Below are positions 1 to 11,853 of a stretch of 64,000 bases of DNA, piece after piece. Source of the stretch: Aspidiotus rigidus (Eukaryota > Arthropoda > Insecta > Hemiptera > Diaspididae); contig JAVHKY010000063.1 of the NCBI GenBank assembly GCA_035079385.1, forward strand, positions 1,054,001 through 1,118,000, given 5' to 3'. The notes under the pieces are model-generated. The model was not told the DNA's origin. It searched no databases and saw only the letters and a list, made by a program, of their open reading frames with translations. The position numbers and the translations under genes were made by a program. Position 1 is the stretch's first letter, and each line of letters opens with the position of its first letter.

Positions 1-112
1 AGTCGAAATTCCTTCAAGTTCCCCTTCTATCATATATAGCTTTTGAATTTTTTTCAATTCCCCCTCCTATCATATACGGCTCGAGAGTCGAAATTTTTCC
101 AAGTTTTTTGCT
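1..112. repeat. Diverged minisatellite (about 60-bp unit)
   Basis: Two degenerate units share the phrases GAAATT-TTCAAGTTCCCC, CTATCATATA and GGCTCGA. The same unit recurs as a longer diverged array at 30915-31250, so this is a dispersed tandem family rather than unique sequence. Confidence 0.65.
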
Positions 113-181
113 GGACATCGGACGGGGGACGGCACACGGCAAATTTCTCAAAAAGCCACCCATAAAACAGGTTCCCTGTTG

Positions 182-823
182 AAACGTCCATAAGCGCAAT
201 GTTAATTTAGCCCTACAACACAGTAGCGTTATCTCTCGGCATGTAAATTAGCTCGACAAAAATCGGGTACCGGATTTTAACACAGCGCATATGGAGAGTT
301 AGCTACCTTGTCTCTTTTAGGTATCTATACTTGAAACTAAAGGTGATTTTTTAGTTTTTCTTAAATTTCTCCAAAAATAATGAATTCAGGCGTGTACTCG
401 TAAGGAACAAAATTGAAGAGCGGAAAATTTTCTTTCAGATGAAAATATTTTCGAGAGATTTTAAAAAATTCAAAAATTTTGCGCGATGCTAGCGCTGCCC
501 GGTCTGAATAGTCAATATCTCTTTAGTGTATCGTGATTATACAGTCTGTTCCACGAGAGTTTGGTATTATAAATCACGGGGAACCCGCATTCCATTCGCA
601 TTCCGTAACGTAAAATAAGCGTGAGTGACGTGGGTTGCCTATCCTCTATAATACCAAACTCTCGTGGAACAGACTGTAGATACCTAAAAGAGACAAGATA
701 GCTAACTCTCCATATGCGCTATGTTAAAATCCGGTACCTGATTTTTGTCGAGCTAATTTACATGCCGAGAGATAACGCTATTGTGTTGTAGGGCTAAATT
801 AACATTGCGCTTATGGACGTTTT
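182..823. mobile_element. Foldback element with about 147-bp inverted arms
   Basis: The left arm (182-328) starts AAACGTCCATAAGCGCAATG and recurs inverted as the right arm (677-823). The two arms match closely over their whole length. The loop (329-541) carries no coding sequence, and a separate 135-bp MITE sits directly against the inner edge of the right arm. No transposase is present. The element is non-autonomous and of unassigned superfamily. Confidence 0.8.
542..676. mobile_element. 135-bp MITE, copy 1 (TA target duplication)
   Basis: Thirty-base terminal inverted repeats begin CAGTCTGTTCCACGAGAG and run through TTTGGTATTATA. They are flanked by TA on both sides (540-541, 677-678). A second copy of identical length lies at 1555-1689. 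The TA duplication and CAG ends fit the Tc1/mariner/pogo group. There is no coding capacity. Confidence 0.85.
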
Positions 824-900
824 TCAGTATTCATAAATCGTCTCGCAAACCGTTTATTTTTACAAAAAAATGAAAAGAACGAAATTTATTCCCCCTGTAA

Positions 901-1015
901 TTATAAGCGCAATGTTAATTTAGCCTAAGAAAACTGTGTCACTGTGCTGGCGTGCGGTGGAACACTAGAACTAACAAAATTAGCTATCTTGTCTCTTTTA
1001 TTAGGTATCTTTAAT
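901..1015 (+). mobile_element. Partial copy of the 182-823 foldback arm
   Basis: It contains ATAAGCGCAATGTTAATTTA and, further on, the inner-arm phrase TTAGCTATCTTGTCTCTTTT with GGTATCT. The middle differs, so this is a diverged or rearranged half element. Confidence 0.55.
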
Positions 1016-1042
1016 CGTGATGTAAGCAAAGCCAATGTGTGG

Positions 1043-1469
1043 CCCGTCACACACCTGAGCTACGCCACGCGAACTACGCGAACTACGTAGCTCGGACTAC
1101 GTAGTCTGTGACGCTCCATTCACTGTGCCAAAGCCTCCTATAGTTAGAAGCCATGAACGTAAAATTGGCAACTGCACAACCGTGGGCCGACTTTTACATT
1201 GCTCTTATGGGGAGAAACTCTTTGAGCGTCTGTTTCTTAAGAAAGTATCAAGTTTTTGAAAAAATCGAAAAGAACAAAAGTTGTAGCTTGTGAAATTTCC
1301 TTTAAATAAGGGTCAACTCAATTTTTTCATGAGAGAGGTGTTTTACATGTAAATGCATGGGCCGAATGCGGTGTTGCCTTTCTACGTTCATGGCTTCTAA
1401 CTATAGGAGGCTTTGACTGTGCAGAGCGGACTACGTAGTTCGCGTGGCGTAGCTCAGGTGTGTGACGGG
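1043..1469. mobile_element. Foldback element, about 90-120-bp arms
   Basis: The left end CCCGTCACACACCTGAGC, followed by GCTACGCCACGCGAACTACG, returns inverted at 1384-1469. An inner arm segment around CCTCCTATAGTTAGAAGCCA is also inverted between the two sides. The arms are imperfect and the spacer is non-coding. Confidence 0.8.
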
Positions 1470-1554
1470 TGAACACCACCTTATGACACAGATGTTGGCG
1501 CACCACTGGACTAGTCTGGTATGAAAAGTTCAGTATGATGATCTAAACTGTCTA

Positions 1555-1689
1555 CAGTCTGTTCCACGAGAGTTTGGTATTATAAGTCACAGGGAACCCG
1601 CATTCCATTCGCATTCCGTAATGTAAAATAAGCGTGAGTTACGTGGGTTGCCTATCGTTTATAATACCAAACTCTCGTGGAACAGACTG
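1555..1689. mobile_element. 135-bp MITE, copy 2
   Basis: It has the same length and terminal repeats as the element at 542-676, flanked by TA at 1553-1554 and 1690-1691. The two copies differ at only a handful of positions, indicating recent activity of the family. Confidence 0.85.
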
Positions 1690-1879
1690 TAGTGTCTATC
1701 CTCGTCACTGATCTTCGAAAGATGGGTGGCCTAAAGATCAGCAGAGGTTGCCTACTGGGTGCCCACTGACGAAAAATTATGCTTTATAGAAGGGAAAAAA
1801 TAGTGAGCATGATAACATGTCATCACGATACTAGCGCGCCGCTCACGCTGTAACTTCCCTCAAGCATTTCGTCATCGAT

Positions 1880-1930
1880 GCGCTACTAGCGCCGGTTCTA
1901 CTAGCGCTGGTTCTACTAGCGCCAGTTCAA
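1880..1930. repeat. Short tandem repeat, 17-bp unit
   Basis: The phrase CTACTAGCGC followed by YRGTTC occurs three times head to tail (variants of GGTTCTACTAGCGC). Confidence 0.6.
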
Positions 1931-2244
1931 AAACAGATGCAGTGGAAGACTTACCTTGGATCGATGTAGAGCGTGGTTGTCGCTGTTAAGCGTTGCCAAC
2001 TCTTGCTCGCAGGTCGGTCGTATTTTCAGCGTTAAAACAGCCGGATTTTTTGCTTGCGGGCCGTACATTAATTTTTTTCCCGCCAATAACAACAAGATTC
2101 AAAACTTCAATAATATCATGTCCACGTCTTCTTGCTCATGAAAATATATTTTACATTGAATGATTAAACATTACAATTCACTAACACGGTGACTGCGATG
2201 TCATTAAAAATAATTTTGAAGGACGAGAAAATAATGATAATATT

Positions 2245-2610
2245 GACAAAAATATTAATTTTTGTGCACTTAATTCTATGTATCACCAACTACTTACGTG
2301 TTGTGAAGACCAGAAAAGCATAATAAGTAATAATAATGAATATCAATAATTGCCTTATCTTTAATGAAAACATATTTTATATGAAAATGAGCACGATAAC
2401 CGTGTTGGCATTGAAAAAACGACTAAATAAGGTATCGAGATTCGAGGATGAGAACGAAACATCGACTTAATATTAATTTTTTTGTACTTAATTCTATATG
2501 TATCACCAGCTTAGCACGCTGCAATGTGAAGACCAGAAAAGGATGCTTAATAATAATAATGAATTTTTCCCTCAGTATTTTGCATGTTTCTGATGGAAAA
2601 TTGAGCGAGT
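2245..2610 (+). repeat. Diverged tandem duplication of about 215-bp period
   Basis: ATATTAATTTTTGTGCACTT...TATGTATCACCA...GTGAAGACCAGAAAAG at 2245-2393 is repeated, with about 15-20% differences by eye, at 2462-2610. No ORF is conserved across the two copies. Confidence 0.6.
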
Positions 2611-3255
2611 GCAAGTGGTTCATGACTAAAAACACAAAAACACAGTTTTGAGCGCTCCCTGTGGGAAGCCGTACATTTTGGGCGTCCGGCTCAAGGTTGG
2701 GCCGGACACCTTTTTCTGAACTCGAAAGCCGGACAAATCCGACCGAAGCCGGACAGTTGGCAACGCTGGCGCTGTAGCTACTCTACACTGTATGAATGAA
2801 ACCCCCGCCAGCCCGAAAAATACCGTGAAGACTTTAGACAAAAGAGAATAACTAATACTGATCGAAAGACACCCAATTTATATTTTATGAAAAAGAAGAA
2901 TTATATATTTACAACAAGACAAAAAAGGAGAATAAAGGTAAAAACTGTACATATGCATTTAGGTAAATTCAATCGACCATCACCGAACACGAGGACGCTT
3001 TCTGTTTCTTTGATCCTTTTGCCGGAACACCTAACGGACAAAAGAATACATACAAATGTCGTTAGTCTCAAATGAGATGTAAGTGACGTTCCTGAAAAGA
3101 GAGTGATTAATAGCGATACCGCCGCATCGGTATCATCATCCCTTCAGAGAAGCCGCATCTTCTCCGGAAATTACCGCATCCGCCGCTCGGATCCGCCGTT
3201 CGGTGATTCCTACCTATGGAGATTTCCTATTAGAGTGAATCCTAACTATCCTAAC

Positions 3256-3517
3256 CATTGACTATACATTAACCAGACGTACAGTCCTATTGTTATGAAC
3301 GGTGTCGTTTTGCTGGAAACGACAACGTGAGTGCGCTGCGTGTTAACCAGTAGAGTAAAAGCGAAAAAGCATCGCTGAACATTGTTCCCTCTCTGTTACA
3401 CCTACGTCTTGACATCTGGCGCGATCTGTTATTTGTATCCAACGTAATCCAAGAAAACGACACCGTTTATAACAATAGAACTGTACGTCTGGGTTACAAA
3501 GTAATATATAGTCAATG
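3256..3517. mobile_element. MITE-like inverted repeat, TSD TCCTAAC
   Basis: Left arm CATTGACTATACATTAAC, then CAGACGTACAG and GAACGGTGTCGTTTT. The right arm is the inverse, ending ATATATAGTCAATG. TCCTAAC flanks both ends (3249-3255, 3518-3524). The left flank has an internal TCCTAAC tandem, so the duplication could be partly coincidental. Confidence 0.7.
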
Positions 3518-4063
3518 TCCTAACCTAACTTTTCCTAATGTGCCTGAACTACCAACTAAGTTTCTAAGAGCGTTTTTGATATACGATTAACAGGTATACC
3601 TAGGAAGTAATCACTTACGCTAATCGAATTTTCTCCATCTTCAGCCATCCTAAGATCACACTCCGCAATAACTAGTTCACCAAATTTCACCAAATTTATA
3701 TCGAGAAACCGGGTTTATAACGAGAACGGATATTTCCAGCGAGAACAGATCGAGATATTACAGTCTCATAAGCCTTCCGGATTTCCGCGTGTAAACCGGG
3801 AAATAATATTACGCAACTGACGAGAATTAACATCCTCGGGTGCGAGTGACGTGAGCAGAGTGAGTATCGATTGCCAAGAAGCACGCTGTAATCGATCTTC
3901 CGTGACGTCACTCTAACCGCACTTACCGAATTTTATAGCCATTAGCGCTCCCAAGAATGTTTTTGTCAACGTGCGCCCGAAAGCGACTTTTCTGCGTAAA
4001 CAGCTGCAAAGCTGTATACTGTATCCGAATAATCCGAGACCGCAGTGGAAGCTAAATAAAGGA

Positions 4064-4199
4064 TTTAGGGCCCTTTTTCATTATTAGTGATTCAAGTTCA
4101 GCACTCTCTCCTCTTCATGTGGTAGAAATTTTAGGGCCCTTTTTCGATTATTAGTGATTCAAGTTCAGCACTCTCTCCTCTTCATGTGGTAGAAATTTT
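4064..4199 (+). repeat. Tandem duplication, about 67-bp unit x2
   Basis: A unit beginning TTTAGGGCCCTTTTTC and ending TCATGTGGTAGAAA is present twice in direct succession. The copies are almost identical and differ by one base plus a one-base indel. Confidence 0.9.
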
Positions 4200-4879
4200 A
4201 ATTCATTCTGATGACTATAGAGTACACAAAACTATGTTGAAGTGGAGCGTCTACCGTGCTTGAACTCTCAGTAGGTAGTTGTGAAATGGCGGCAATCGAG
4301 GTTGTCTCAAACTCTGCCTCTAGATTAGCTTAAAGAGCACTGAAAATCGATACAGATGGCATCATGTATATCTAGAAAGTCTTCATTTCATTTCCCATGC
4401 CTACTTATAGCCATGATGATGAACTTTGACCCTCTGAGAAACTCACTTTTTCGAGGATTTTATACTCAAAAATAATTATTATTACTGCCCCACAATCCTT
4501 GCAAATATGGGTATTGGCTTGAAATACATTCATTTATTATTATTACTCTTGACAAGATTCAAAAAGTTATTAGAACGCGTAAAAAGTCGACAATTGCAAA
4601 AAAGGCCTTATTTGCGCAGACCATAACGTGCTCTACAGGCAACTCAGAAATTTTCTAACGTTCTAATTTTCAGTGATTTTGTAGATCGGACATCAATCTA
4701 CAATCCCGAAAACTACTTTTTGTGTTAAGGCCCTTTTTCTACCCGACCATTCAATTAAGCTCGAACATGCACACAAAAATGATTTATTATAAGTAAAAGA
4801 TTTTGTATAAAATTCAATTCTTCTCTTCGTTGGTATCATCTTTCTTCTTCTTCGAATCTCCTAATGGACAGAGAACACA

Positions 4880-5450
4880 TGCAATGCCCATTAGTCTCAC
4901 ATCCGAGATGTTAGTAAACGTCTCTCGAGGAAGATGTGATTGGCCGCCGGAGTTCTTACGAATGTCGTAAACCAAACCGATGAGAATAGGTGACGAATAG
5001 AATTCGTCGTCTGAATCTCAAATAGCTAGTCCGTTTGTACTCAAGAAGACGTAGCTCTGATAACCGTACCAACCAACAATTCCCGAATAGCTAGTCCGCT
5101 TGTATTCAAGAAGACGTAGCTCGATAACCGCACCAATGTTGAGACCTTAGAGATCCATTATTATAGACCAAACTAGGAAGAACAGAGGACGAATAGAATT
5201 CGTTGTCTGATCGCCGATATATCAAGTAGCCGATTTTGATTGATATCAAACGTCGTCAGCTCCGAAGGCTACACCGTTGTTGAGATCGTGAAGATTCAAC
5301 TTTAGTAGCGCCGCGGGAAGTTGAATATTCCCAATAATCGTAACCAAGGTGGTCGTCATAAAGATCAACATAGCTGTTCTGCTTCCAGGTAAGCGTCGTC
5401 AGCCCCGATAGCCGTAACGAAGGAGAGATGAATTACCGAGATCCCGCTGG
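4880..5450. repeat. Degenerate GTCGTC-rich repeats
   Basis: The phrase ATAGCTAGTCCG then CTTGTATTCAAGAAGACGTA is repeated at about 5030 and 5090. ACGAATAGAATTCGT, followed by YGTCTGA, is repeated at about 4993 and 5194. I read no gene in 3518-6560 apart from these repeats and the inverted-repeat element at 5538. Confidence 0.5.
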
Positions 5451-5537
5451 CCGAAAATCGCCCGTAATTTGACCAATACCGTCCCGAACCGTCCGTATAC
5501 TTTTTGGAGATGTCGAACTCGTAATTCTACCGCCGGA

Positions 5538-5826
5538 TTCGCATGAGGACACAAAGTAGGCGCCCTCTATGAAAACTGTGGTGGCCATTTTTGGAAGCTG
5601 CCTGAAAAGGGGATGTTACAGAAAATTGTTGAAATCTCAATTTTTTCTTCTTTTAGGTTATTCTATGAATGAAAATAATAAAAAAATACTCTTACTACTT
5701 TTTTGTATTTTTCAATATTGACAAAGATACAGCCCGTTTTAGTTTCATACAGGTTTATGGCAATTTTTGCCGAATCCCCTTTTCGGGCACGACTCTAGCG
5801 CACCTACAGTTGTGTCCTCATGCGAA
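5538..5826. mobile_element. Inverted-repeat element, about 290 bp
   Basis: TTCGCATGAGGACACAA and TAGGCGC at the left are inverted at the right as GCGCACCTA and TTGTGTCCTCATGCGAA. A second internal pair, CCTGAAAAGGGGAT versus ATCCCCTTTTCGGG, is also inverted. The small ORF inside is not conserved with anything I recognise. Confidence 0.7.
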
Positions 5827-6332
5827 TACTGTGCGATTTCTCCGATGTCGAACTGTCATGCTTACAGGTCGACTCCGCATACTATTTAACGTTCACTAAC
5901 CTGTATATCTTCTCCGTTTGCCATTAAAATCTTTGGAGCACCGATACAAGTATCTTCAATGGAAATGAATTCCTTGAATGATTTTATTCTCCGTGACTAA
6001 TTACTTAACTAGTAGTTGTAATTACGATAATTCCGAACAATTCCAATCATTGAAAATTACGACGTAATATTTGGCGTCTGTACACCGCTGGATGTCAACA
6101 GGTGGAGCATGAGATCTTGTGCGCACATGTTGTAGGTTTCGATAGAGGAATATCGAAGTTGAGACTATGAGTACGTCACGCCCGCATGTGAAGCACCAAC
6201 AGTCTCGACAGCAACAACAGCTAGGAAATAGCGTCGCGATATTTCGTCAACCGGTTCCAGGGGTGGTCGATTCAAACAATCAGGACAGCTGGAAAGAGAC
6301 GCTGCTATGACATCATTTTTAGGGTGACATCA

Positions 6333-6363
6333 TCTTTAGTATCGTGAGGCACGATGCTAAAGT
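6333..6363. repeat. Small hairpin
   Basis: CTTTAGTATCGTG, then a 3-nt loop AGG, then CACGATGCTAAAG. This gives a 13-bp stem with one mismatch (G-U in RNA). It lies about 340 bp upstream of the canopy-family ORF. No function is assigned. Confidence 0.6.
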
Positions 6364-6702
6364 CGATATGACGACTAGAATCACGTAATCACATGAATTA
6401 GTCGTCTATTTCGACACCCACTGTTGGACGTACACGTGGATTCACACTCACTATCACCTTAGACTTTTCTTTTCTTGACTCTATAGTCTTGACAGATACA
6501 TAATTATTCTCACTGGTCGTCGCACGTGAACTTGATAAACTATGCTATTCATGTACACCATGACACTGGTAAGTGAAGATGAAAAACTTGATAATAGTTA
6601 TTTCAAATGAATTAACCAATGATGTAGTACACCAGTCATTGTAAACTGTACCCATTCAATCCGCGAATTTCTAGTGTGGTATCATAACGTATTAATCATA
6701 TA

Positions 6703-7293
6703 ATGAACGTTAAACGTTTTCTTGCCCTCCTAGTTACCGGCGTTGTGTATTTTATTTATTTCGCCGTGGTCGTCCGTTGTAGCACTGAGTATCGCAATCT
6801 AAAATGTTTAGTCTGCACACGGTTGATTGAAGAAATTCATAAAAATGTTTCTAAAGTCGATTCGAAATTGACGATCAACGTTGGCGGTTTTCGTTTGGAC
6901 GACGAGGGAAATTACGCCGAGAAGGCTGTTCCCTATTCGAAGTCGGAGATTCTTCTTACTGAAGTGTTGGAGAATGTATGCGATAAAATGGATGATTATG
7001 TTCGGGCCACGTTTAAGAAGACGGGTAGACTGACTGTCATACCGCTTATGACAAACGATGGTCAAATGAATCCTATTATGAGTGAAGTCGATGTCGTTCA
7101 GGATTCCGACTTGAATAAGAGTTTGAAATACTACTGCCAAGACATGGTCGACGAATACGACGAAATATTTGTTCAAGAATTCTCGTCCAAAGAACAGCAG
7201 GCTGACCTTGTAACGAAAATATGTGGCCAAGCCACCCAGTTATGCGAAAATGAGACCATTCAATTGAGTCGATTAACTTCCGATGAACTTTGA
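6703..7293 (+). CDS. Canopy-family saposin-like ER protein
   Basis: Complete 196-residue single-exon ORF of the canopy (CNPY/seele) family, ER-luminal saposin-B-like proteins that act in folding and export of secreted or receptor proteins. A hydrophobic signal peptide spans about residues 5-25. The family Cys pattern is present: C35 and C38 (CLVC), C93, C145, C174 and C181. The conserved block INVGGFRLDDEGNY (58-71) is followed by a charged segment around YSKSEILLTEVLE. The C-terminus is SDEL, an ER-retrieval variant of KDEL/HDEL, so luminal residence is expected. Length matches CNPY1/2-type members (about 180-250). The start is the first in-frame ATG and gives the signal peptide. A possible 5'-UTR intron (GTAAGT at 6569, AG ending 6674) lies just upstream. 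No poly(A) tract or target duplication marks it as a retrocopy. Which paralogue (CNPY1/2 or other) is uncertain. Confidence 0.9.
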   Translation: MNVKRFLALLVTGVVYFIYFAVVVRCSTEYRNLKCLVCTRLIEEIHKNVSKVDSKLTINVGGFRLDDEGNYAEKAVPYSKSEILLTEVLENVCDKMDDYVRATFKKTGRLTVIPLMTNDGQMNPIMSEVDVVQDSDLNKSLKYYCQDMVDEYDEIFVQEFSSKEQQADLVTKICGQATQLCENETIQLSRLTSDEL

Positions 7294-7657
7294 GCAAGAG
7301 AATTTGTATATATTACATTTCGATGGAAATTACAAAACAAAAAGGAAGAAACCTATCTCCCGTATTTTTGCTGAGTCTTGAAATATGGCTCATTTCTTCC
7401 GCACATATCGGAGCGATAGTATCGCTGATACGAAAATACCGAATGAAGAGATTCTACCTCATTTTTTTTTTTTCGGTATTGTGATACGTATTCTAAATTA
7501 ATATCGAAATTAATCGTTAACTTCGTCACTCTGTTGTAAATTTTTTTGTAAATTTTTTTTTTTCCTAGCATTGAAATTGCGTATTTTGGAAATGAGATGT
7601 ATTTTAAAGTTTGATAAATACTTGTTATCTAATACTTATCTTTGAAAATAGGTAATA

Positions 7658-8252
7658 CAGTCGGACCTCGATAAGTCGAAACTGAAGGGACTGAAAAAAT
7701 TTGTTCGAGTTATCTATGTTTCGAGTTATCAAAATTCGAGTTAGGTTTGATGGATGTTCGAGTTATCTAATGTCCACTTATAAGCGGTTGCAATTCGACT
7801 CAGCAAGAAAAAAATTTTAATTTAGCGACGCAGGTATACATGAAGTAAAGGAGTACATTACAGTAGGAGTACAAAATATTACGACACCTTATCTTCGAGT
7901 TTTAATGCTTTCAAAGCGCGAGGAGCCATGATTAAAAACGATCGTCGCACGAACTTATGCATAAGACCCACCGTCTAACAACTGAATTGCGTGAATAAAT
8001 TCAGTAGACAATTCAATCAGAGTGAAGTTCGGACAAGAAACCTGTTGCAACATGCTCTAATTCTCTCTACAAGGAAGGTGAGAACGCTCGAAACCGGTGA
8101 AAAAGTGAAAAAAATCTGTAATTTTTTGTTCGAGTTATCTATGGCGACGTTCGACTTACAGAGGGAAAAAATGTACAGGGTTAAATGGGAGTGCGTCGGG
8201 ACCAAAGAAATTTGTTCGACTTATCTATGTTCGACTTACCGAGGTCCGACTG
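7658..8252. mobile_element. pogo/Tigger-like non-autonomous transposon
   Basis: The terminal repeat CAGTCGGACCTCGATAAGTC is matched by its inverse at the right end (ACCGAGGTCCGACTG), flanked by TA on both sides (7656-7657, 8253-8254). Several internal copies of TTCGAGTTATC/TTCGACTTA recur, as is usual in pogo/Tigger subterminal regions. The contained small ORFs show no transposase motifs. Confidence 0.85.
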
Positions 8253-8254
8253 TA

Positions 8255-11200
8255 GAATAATATTATTGTTATTCATTCTAAAATGGTAGATGATTACGAA
8301 GATTTCTGGCAACGACAAGTGATCATCGATAATCTTAAGAAAATTTAATCATAGGTTTCACTCTTCAGTAAAAAAGTTGAATGTATGTTGTACTGGGCAA
8401 AATTGAAAAAAAAATGGAATTCTACGTCCATCTAAACTGCTGAAAGTCCAAAATAGTTTAAATGATCGAATATTTTGTAACATCAATCAAAAGCGACGAT
8501 CGAGGGTTAATTTTTTTAAATCATTACTCTTTGGAATCTCTCATATTTGTTCTCTACTCTCGGTTTTAAATTAAATATTGTTAATTCGAATTATAGGTAT
8601 TTTTATTTACGACCAAGTACTGAGAACAAGAAAAAGAAGATGATGGTTGTTGTTGGATGATTTTTGCAACTTTATCAATATATGACGTCAAGTTCTAATT
8701 AGCAAATTGAGAATACTAGTTTCCTTTTCTTTCAGCGTATTATACCTTTGAATATTTTTAGTAAATTCACGACTCAAAATGCATCCTTAGACGGAAACCA
8801 TTTACTGGGAAGTATGCATTTGCTCGGTATTGTTTGGAAGTGTATCAGTATTCTGAACGAGTAGGTAGAGTTCTAATCAATTTCGAGATTGGTTTATTAC
8901 AAAGTTTCATCTTCTGCAGTCATTCCATGAGAATTGAATTAGATATCAGTTTTGTCTTACATTTTCATCGGGCTGATGATCTTATTCTTTGGTTTGTTGA
9001 TATATAGTGTCAATTCAATTGTGTACAAGTTATGCATTTTATTTCATCATTATTTTGTACCAAAAATGCGCCGTAACATTGAAAATCAAATCCAATCAAT
9101 TCAAGTTTACACTTTTTAAAAAACAGCAGAACCAATTAGTAAAATATAAAATTTATTAGGTAACATTGAAAATTGAAAGAAAATCATTGACATAATAAAA
9201 TAAAAGAACAGTACATAATCAACGGGAAAAAGGAATGAGACATTAATACCTAACAAGCAAACTGGGTACTTTTTTAGATATGTATACAATTTTATACAAC
9301 ATTCGGACATTTATTGGACAGGAAACATTCCAACGAAAATATAAAAATAATAAGAAATGAAGATCTAAAAAACAGTGAACCCGCGTGTTGCATTTGCACG
9401 CGAATAGTTTATGAAGACCCTCTTCTGTTTGACTTCCAGCAACCAGCTGTGTTGTTCTTGCACTCAGAATAAACTCTCCCATCTTCATTCATATTATTCA
9501 TATCTTGCCCAATATCTCACTAGGATGGACAGAGATTGTATAGCTAATAATACAACCTCAGTCACGCAAAACTAATCAATATAATTATAATCTGAAAGAA
9601 AATTTTTCAAAAGTAATTCTTCAAGGTTTTCCTTCAGTACCTTACAATAAGTTTGAATTTTTCAGTATATAGATGGAAAGTAATCAAACAAACTTTACAA
9701 GCCAGAAAAAATTAAGTGACATCAACCTTATGACATTTTGTTAAAGATTAAATTGGTATTCTTCACAGCAAAGCATTCTCCTAGAACACATACATGGAGG
9801 ATGCCAAATCTTAAAACTCTCCAGAAAGAACAATAAAACTAATTTAGAAAGCAGATACCAAAGTAAACTTGATGAATGAAAGGTTGAGAACGGATTTTTC
9901 AATTCAATTAGCAATAAATTGATTCTATTTCAAAAATGAAAAAGGAGGATAGAAATAACAATACCTAATTTGTTTTTCATTCTCTCATTGAAAATGTCTT
10001 GCACATGAAAAGCTTATCAACTGGTTGTTTATTAATTGTTGATGTCACACTCTTACACCATAACACACTGTAATGGTCGTATTTTCAAATATTGTGTGGG
10101 TGTAAGTTTGTAAAAAATAAAATTTTGTAAATTGAATTCCAATCATGAAAAAACATCAAATCCAACGGTGGTTTCAGCTGAAGTACAAATCTTCATACCG
10201 ACGTTTTTGATGGACACCAAATAAAAATTTAAAAGGTTGTTTGGGGCTTATTGAAATGTATACAAATATAATGGGTGTAGAAAGTATTGGTTGATGTACC
10301 AGTTTGTAAGGACAAAATTAATGATGAATACAAAAGATTGCGTACAAAGAACAAATTAATGAATGAGAAATTCTAAAGAAATACACCAGTGCAGGTAATT
10401 GCTGGTTTGATTAATTTTTTACATACACACTTGTTTTGATTCTTTTATCGTTTAACAAAACTAGTTTTTCAAAAACTGAGAGATAGGTACACAAATTTAT
10501 CGTGCATTCAACTTTTACAACCTATTATGTACTTCTATATTTAAGCAAAATTACTATCACATTACTTCGCCGGCTCTTAATACTCAAAAACTTGTAAGGT
10601 ATGCAAAAAGAATAGACTATGTCAAAAGACATAGAAACACTGGAGTAGAAAGAGAAAATGAAGAGTTAGAAAACATAAAATACGACACTGATCTTTGTGA
10701 TTAAAGAAAGGGGGGCACGTATATAAATACACATATGTATTTGATGAGTTATATTGCACTTTTCTCAACAATGCATAATACGTATTCATTACATCAAGAA
10801 ATACACGGACACGTATTAACGAGTACGTTTACAGGTATGTCTTGTAGTTTCATCCCCCTACACCAAGTAAGCTTGTGGGCAAGAGTAATCAACATTTGTT
10901 TTCAAATATGACATGACCTGATAGAGCATAAAATAATGTAACATTTAATGAAGGACCGAAAGGTGAGCAATTATTTATTAATGGCACTGAAATGTAAGTT
11001 AAATGAGAAATTTTCGATCGTACTCAATATTCAAATGGGTTTCGACCGCAGCTTATTCATTTGTACTTTTAGATCTAAATCAGTACCTCATAATATTCGA
11101 ATAAACAAGATGAACACTTTTGGTCGCGTTCACAGAGTGGAAATGAACTTGTACAAGAGGAGTAAGGCGATTGTAAAATACAATCCCATCAATAAGGGTG

Positions 11201-11740
11201 GCTGCGAGACAAAATTTCTTCAACGTTTGCACTACGTGATGAGCAGTGTTCTAGAATTACTTAGTTGGCCGAACATACTTTTTTTTTCTGCTTATACTTC
11301 TCCTTTAAAACTGGGTTGAAAATTTACTCAGAAATAGGAGATTTTTCGTTGAAGTACAACTAGAATGGAGCCTCCAAAAACTTTTGTTAAGTGGGCTCCA
11401 ACACACCACCTTCTAGAGCATTTTGATCGGCTTGGAAAATAGCGCAGCTATAGCTTCCTTACAGGCATACGAGTTTAAAAAAGCATTCAATTTTTCAGAT
11501 TTTGGCAATATTGTATTCTTTCTGCAATGATGAAAATAACCGGACGTGGTGCACGTGATAATTCTTGTAATTTACGACTAGAAAAGGGACAAGAGAGAGA
11601 ATAGTTCTGAAAATCTTGATGAAGTGAACCTCGATTCGGCTTTTTATTGTTCTCATTCCATTTGAACTTTCAAGTACAAATTTTTCCAAAACATTTCATT
11701 AAGTCTCGTAAAGGTAAAAATGGAACTATGATTCCTTATA
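8255..11740. other. AT-rich stretch without a recognised gene
   Basis: I see no protein-coding exon with family resemblance on either strand. The 123-codon ORF at 10948-11319 (+) has no motif, signal peptide or codon pattern that would support it. Because the RGM gene lies upstream on the minus strand, part of this could be its 3' flank or a long 3' UTR. Confidence 0.4.
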
Positions 11741-11853
11741 GGTGGTGTAACGCGAGAAAAGGGACCAGTCTGGCCTGAGCGGTTCTTCACAGAACACGTG
11801 TTCAACTAGAACCGCTCAGGCCAGACAGGTCCCTTTTCTCGCGTTACACCACC
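11741..11853. repeat. Near-perfect 46-bp hairpin with palindromic loop
   Basis: The arm starts GGTGGTGTAACGCGAGAAAA and continues GGGACC, one mismatched base, then GTCTGGCCTGAGCGGTTCT. The inverse follows after a 21-nt loop that itself contains the perfect palindrome GAACACGTGTTC. Only one mismatch is seen in 46 bp. There is no clear target duplication. It could be a MITE or a hairpin-RNA source. Confidence 0.9.

Noticed and set aside
6808..7230. 140-codon ORF opposite the canopy gene
   Set aside because: An antisense shadow.
10948..11319. 123-codon plus-strand ORF
   Set aside because: No family resemblance. It lies in the probable downstream region of RGM on the other strand.
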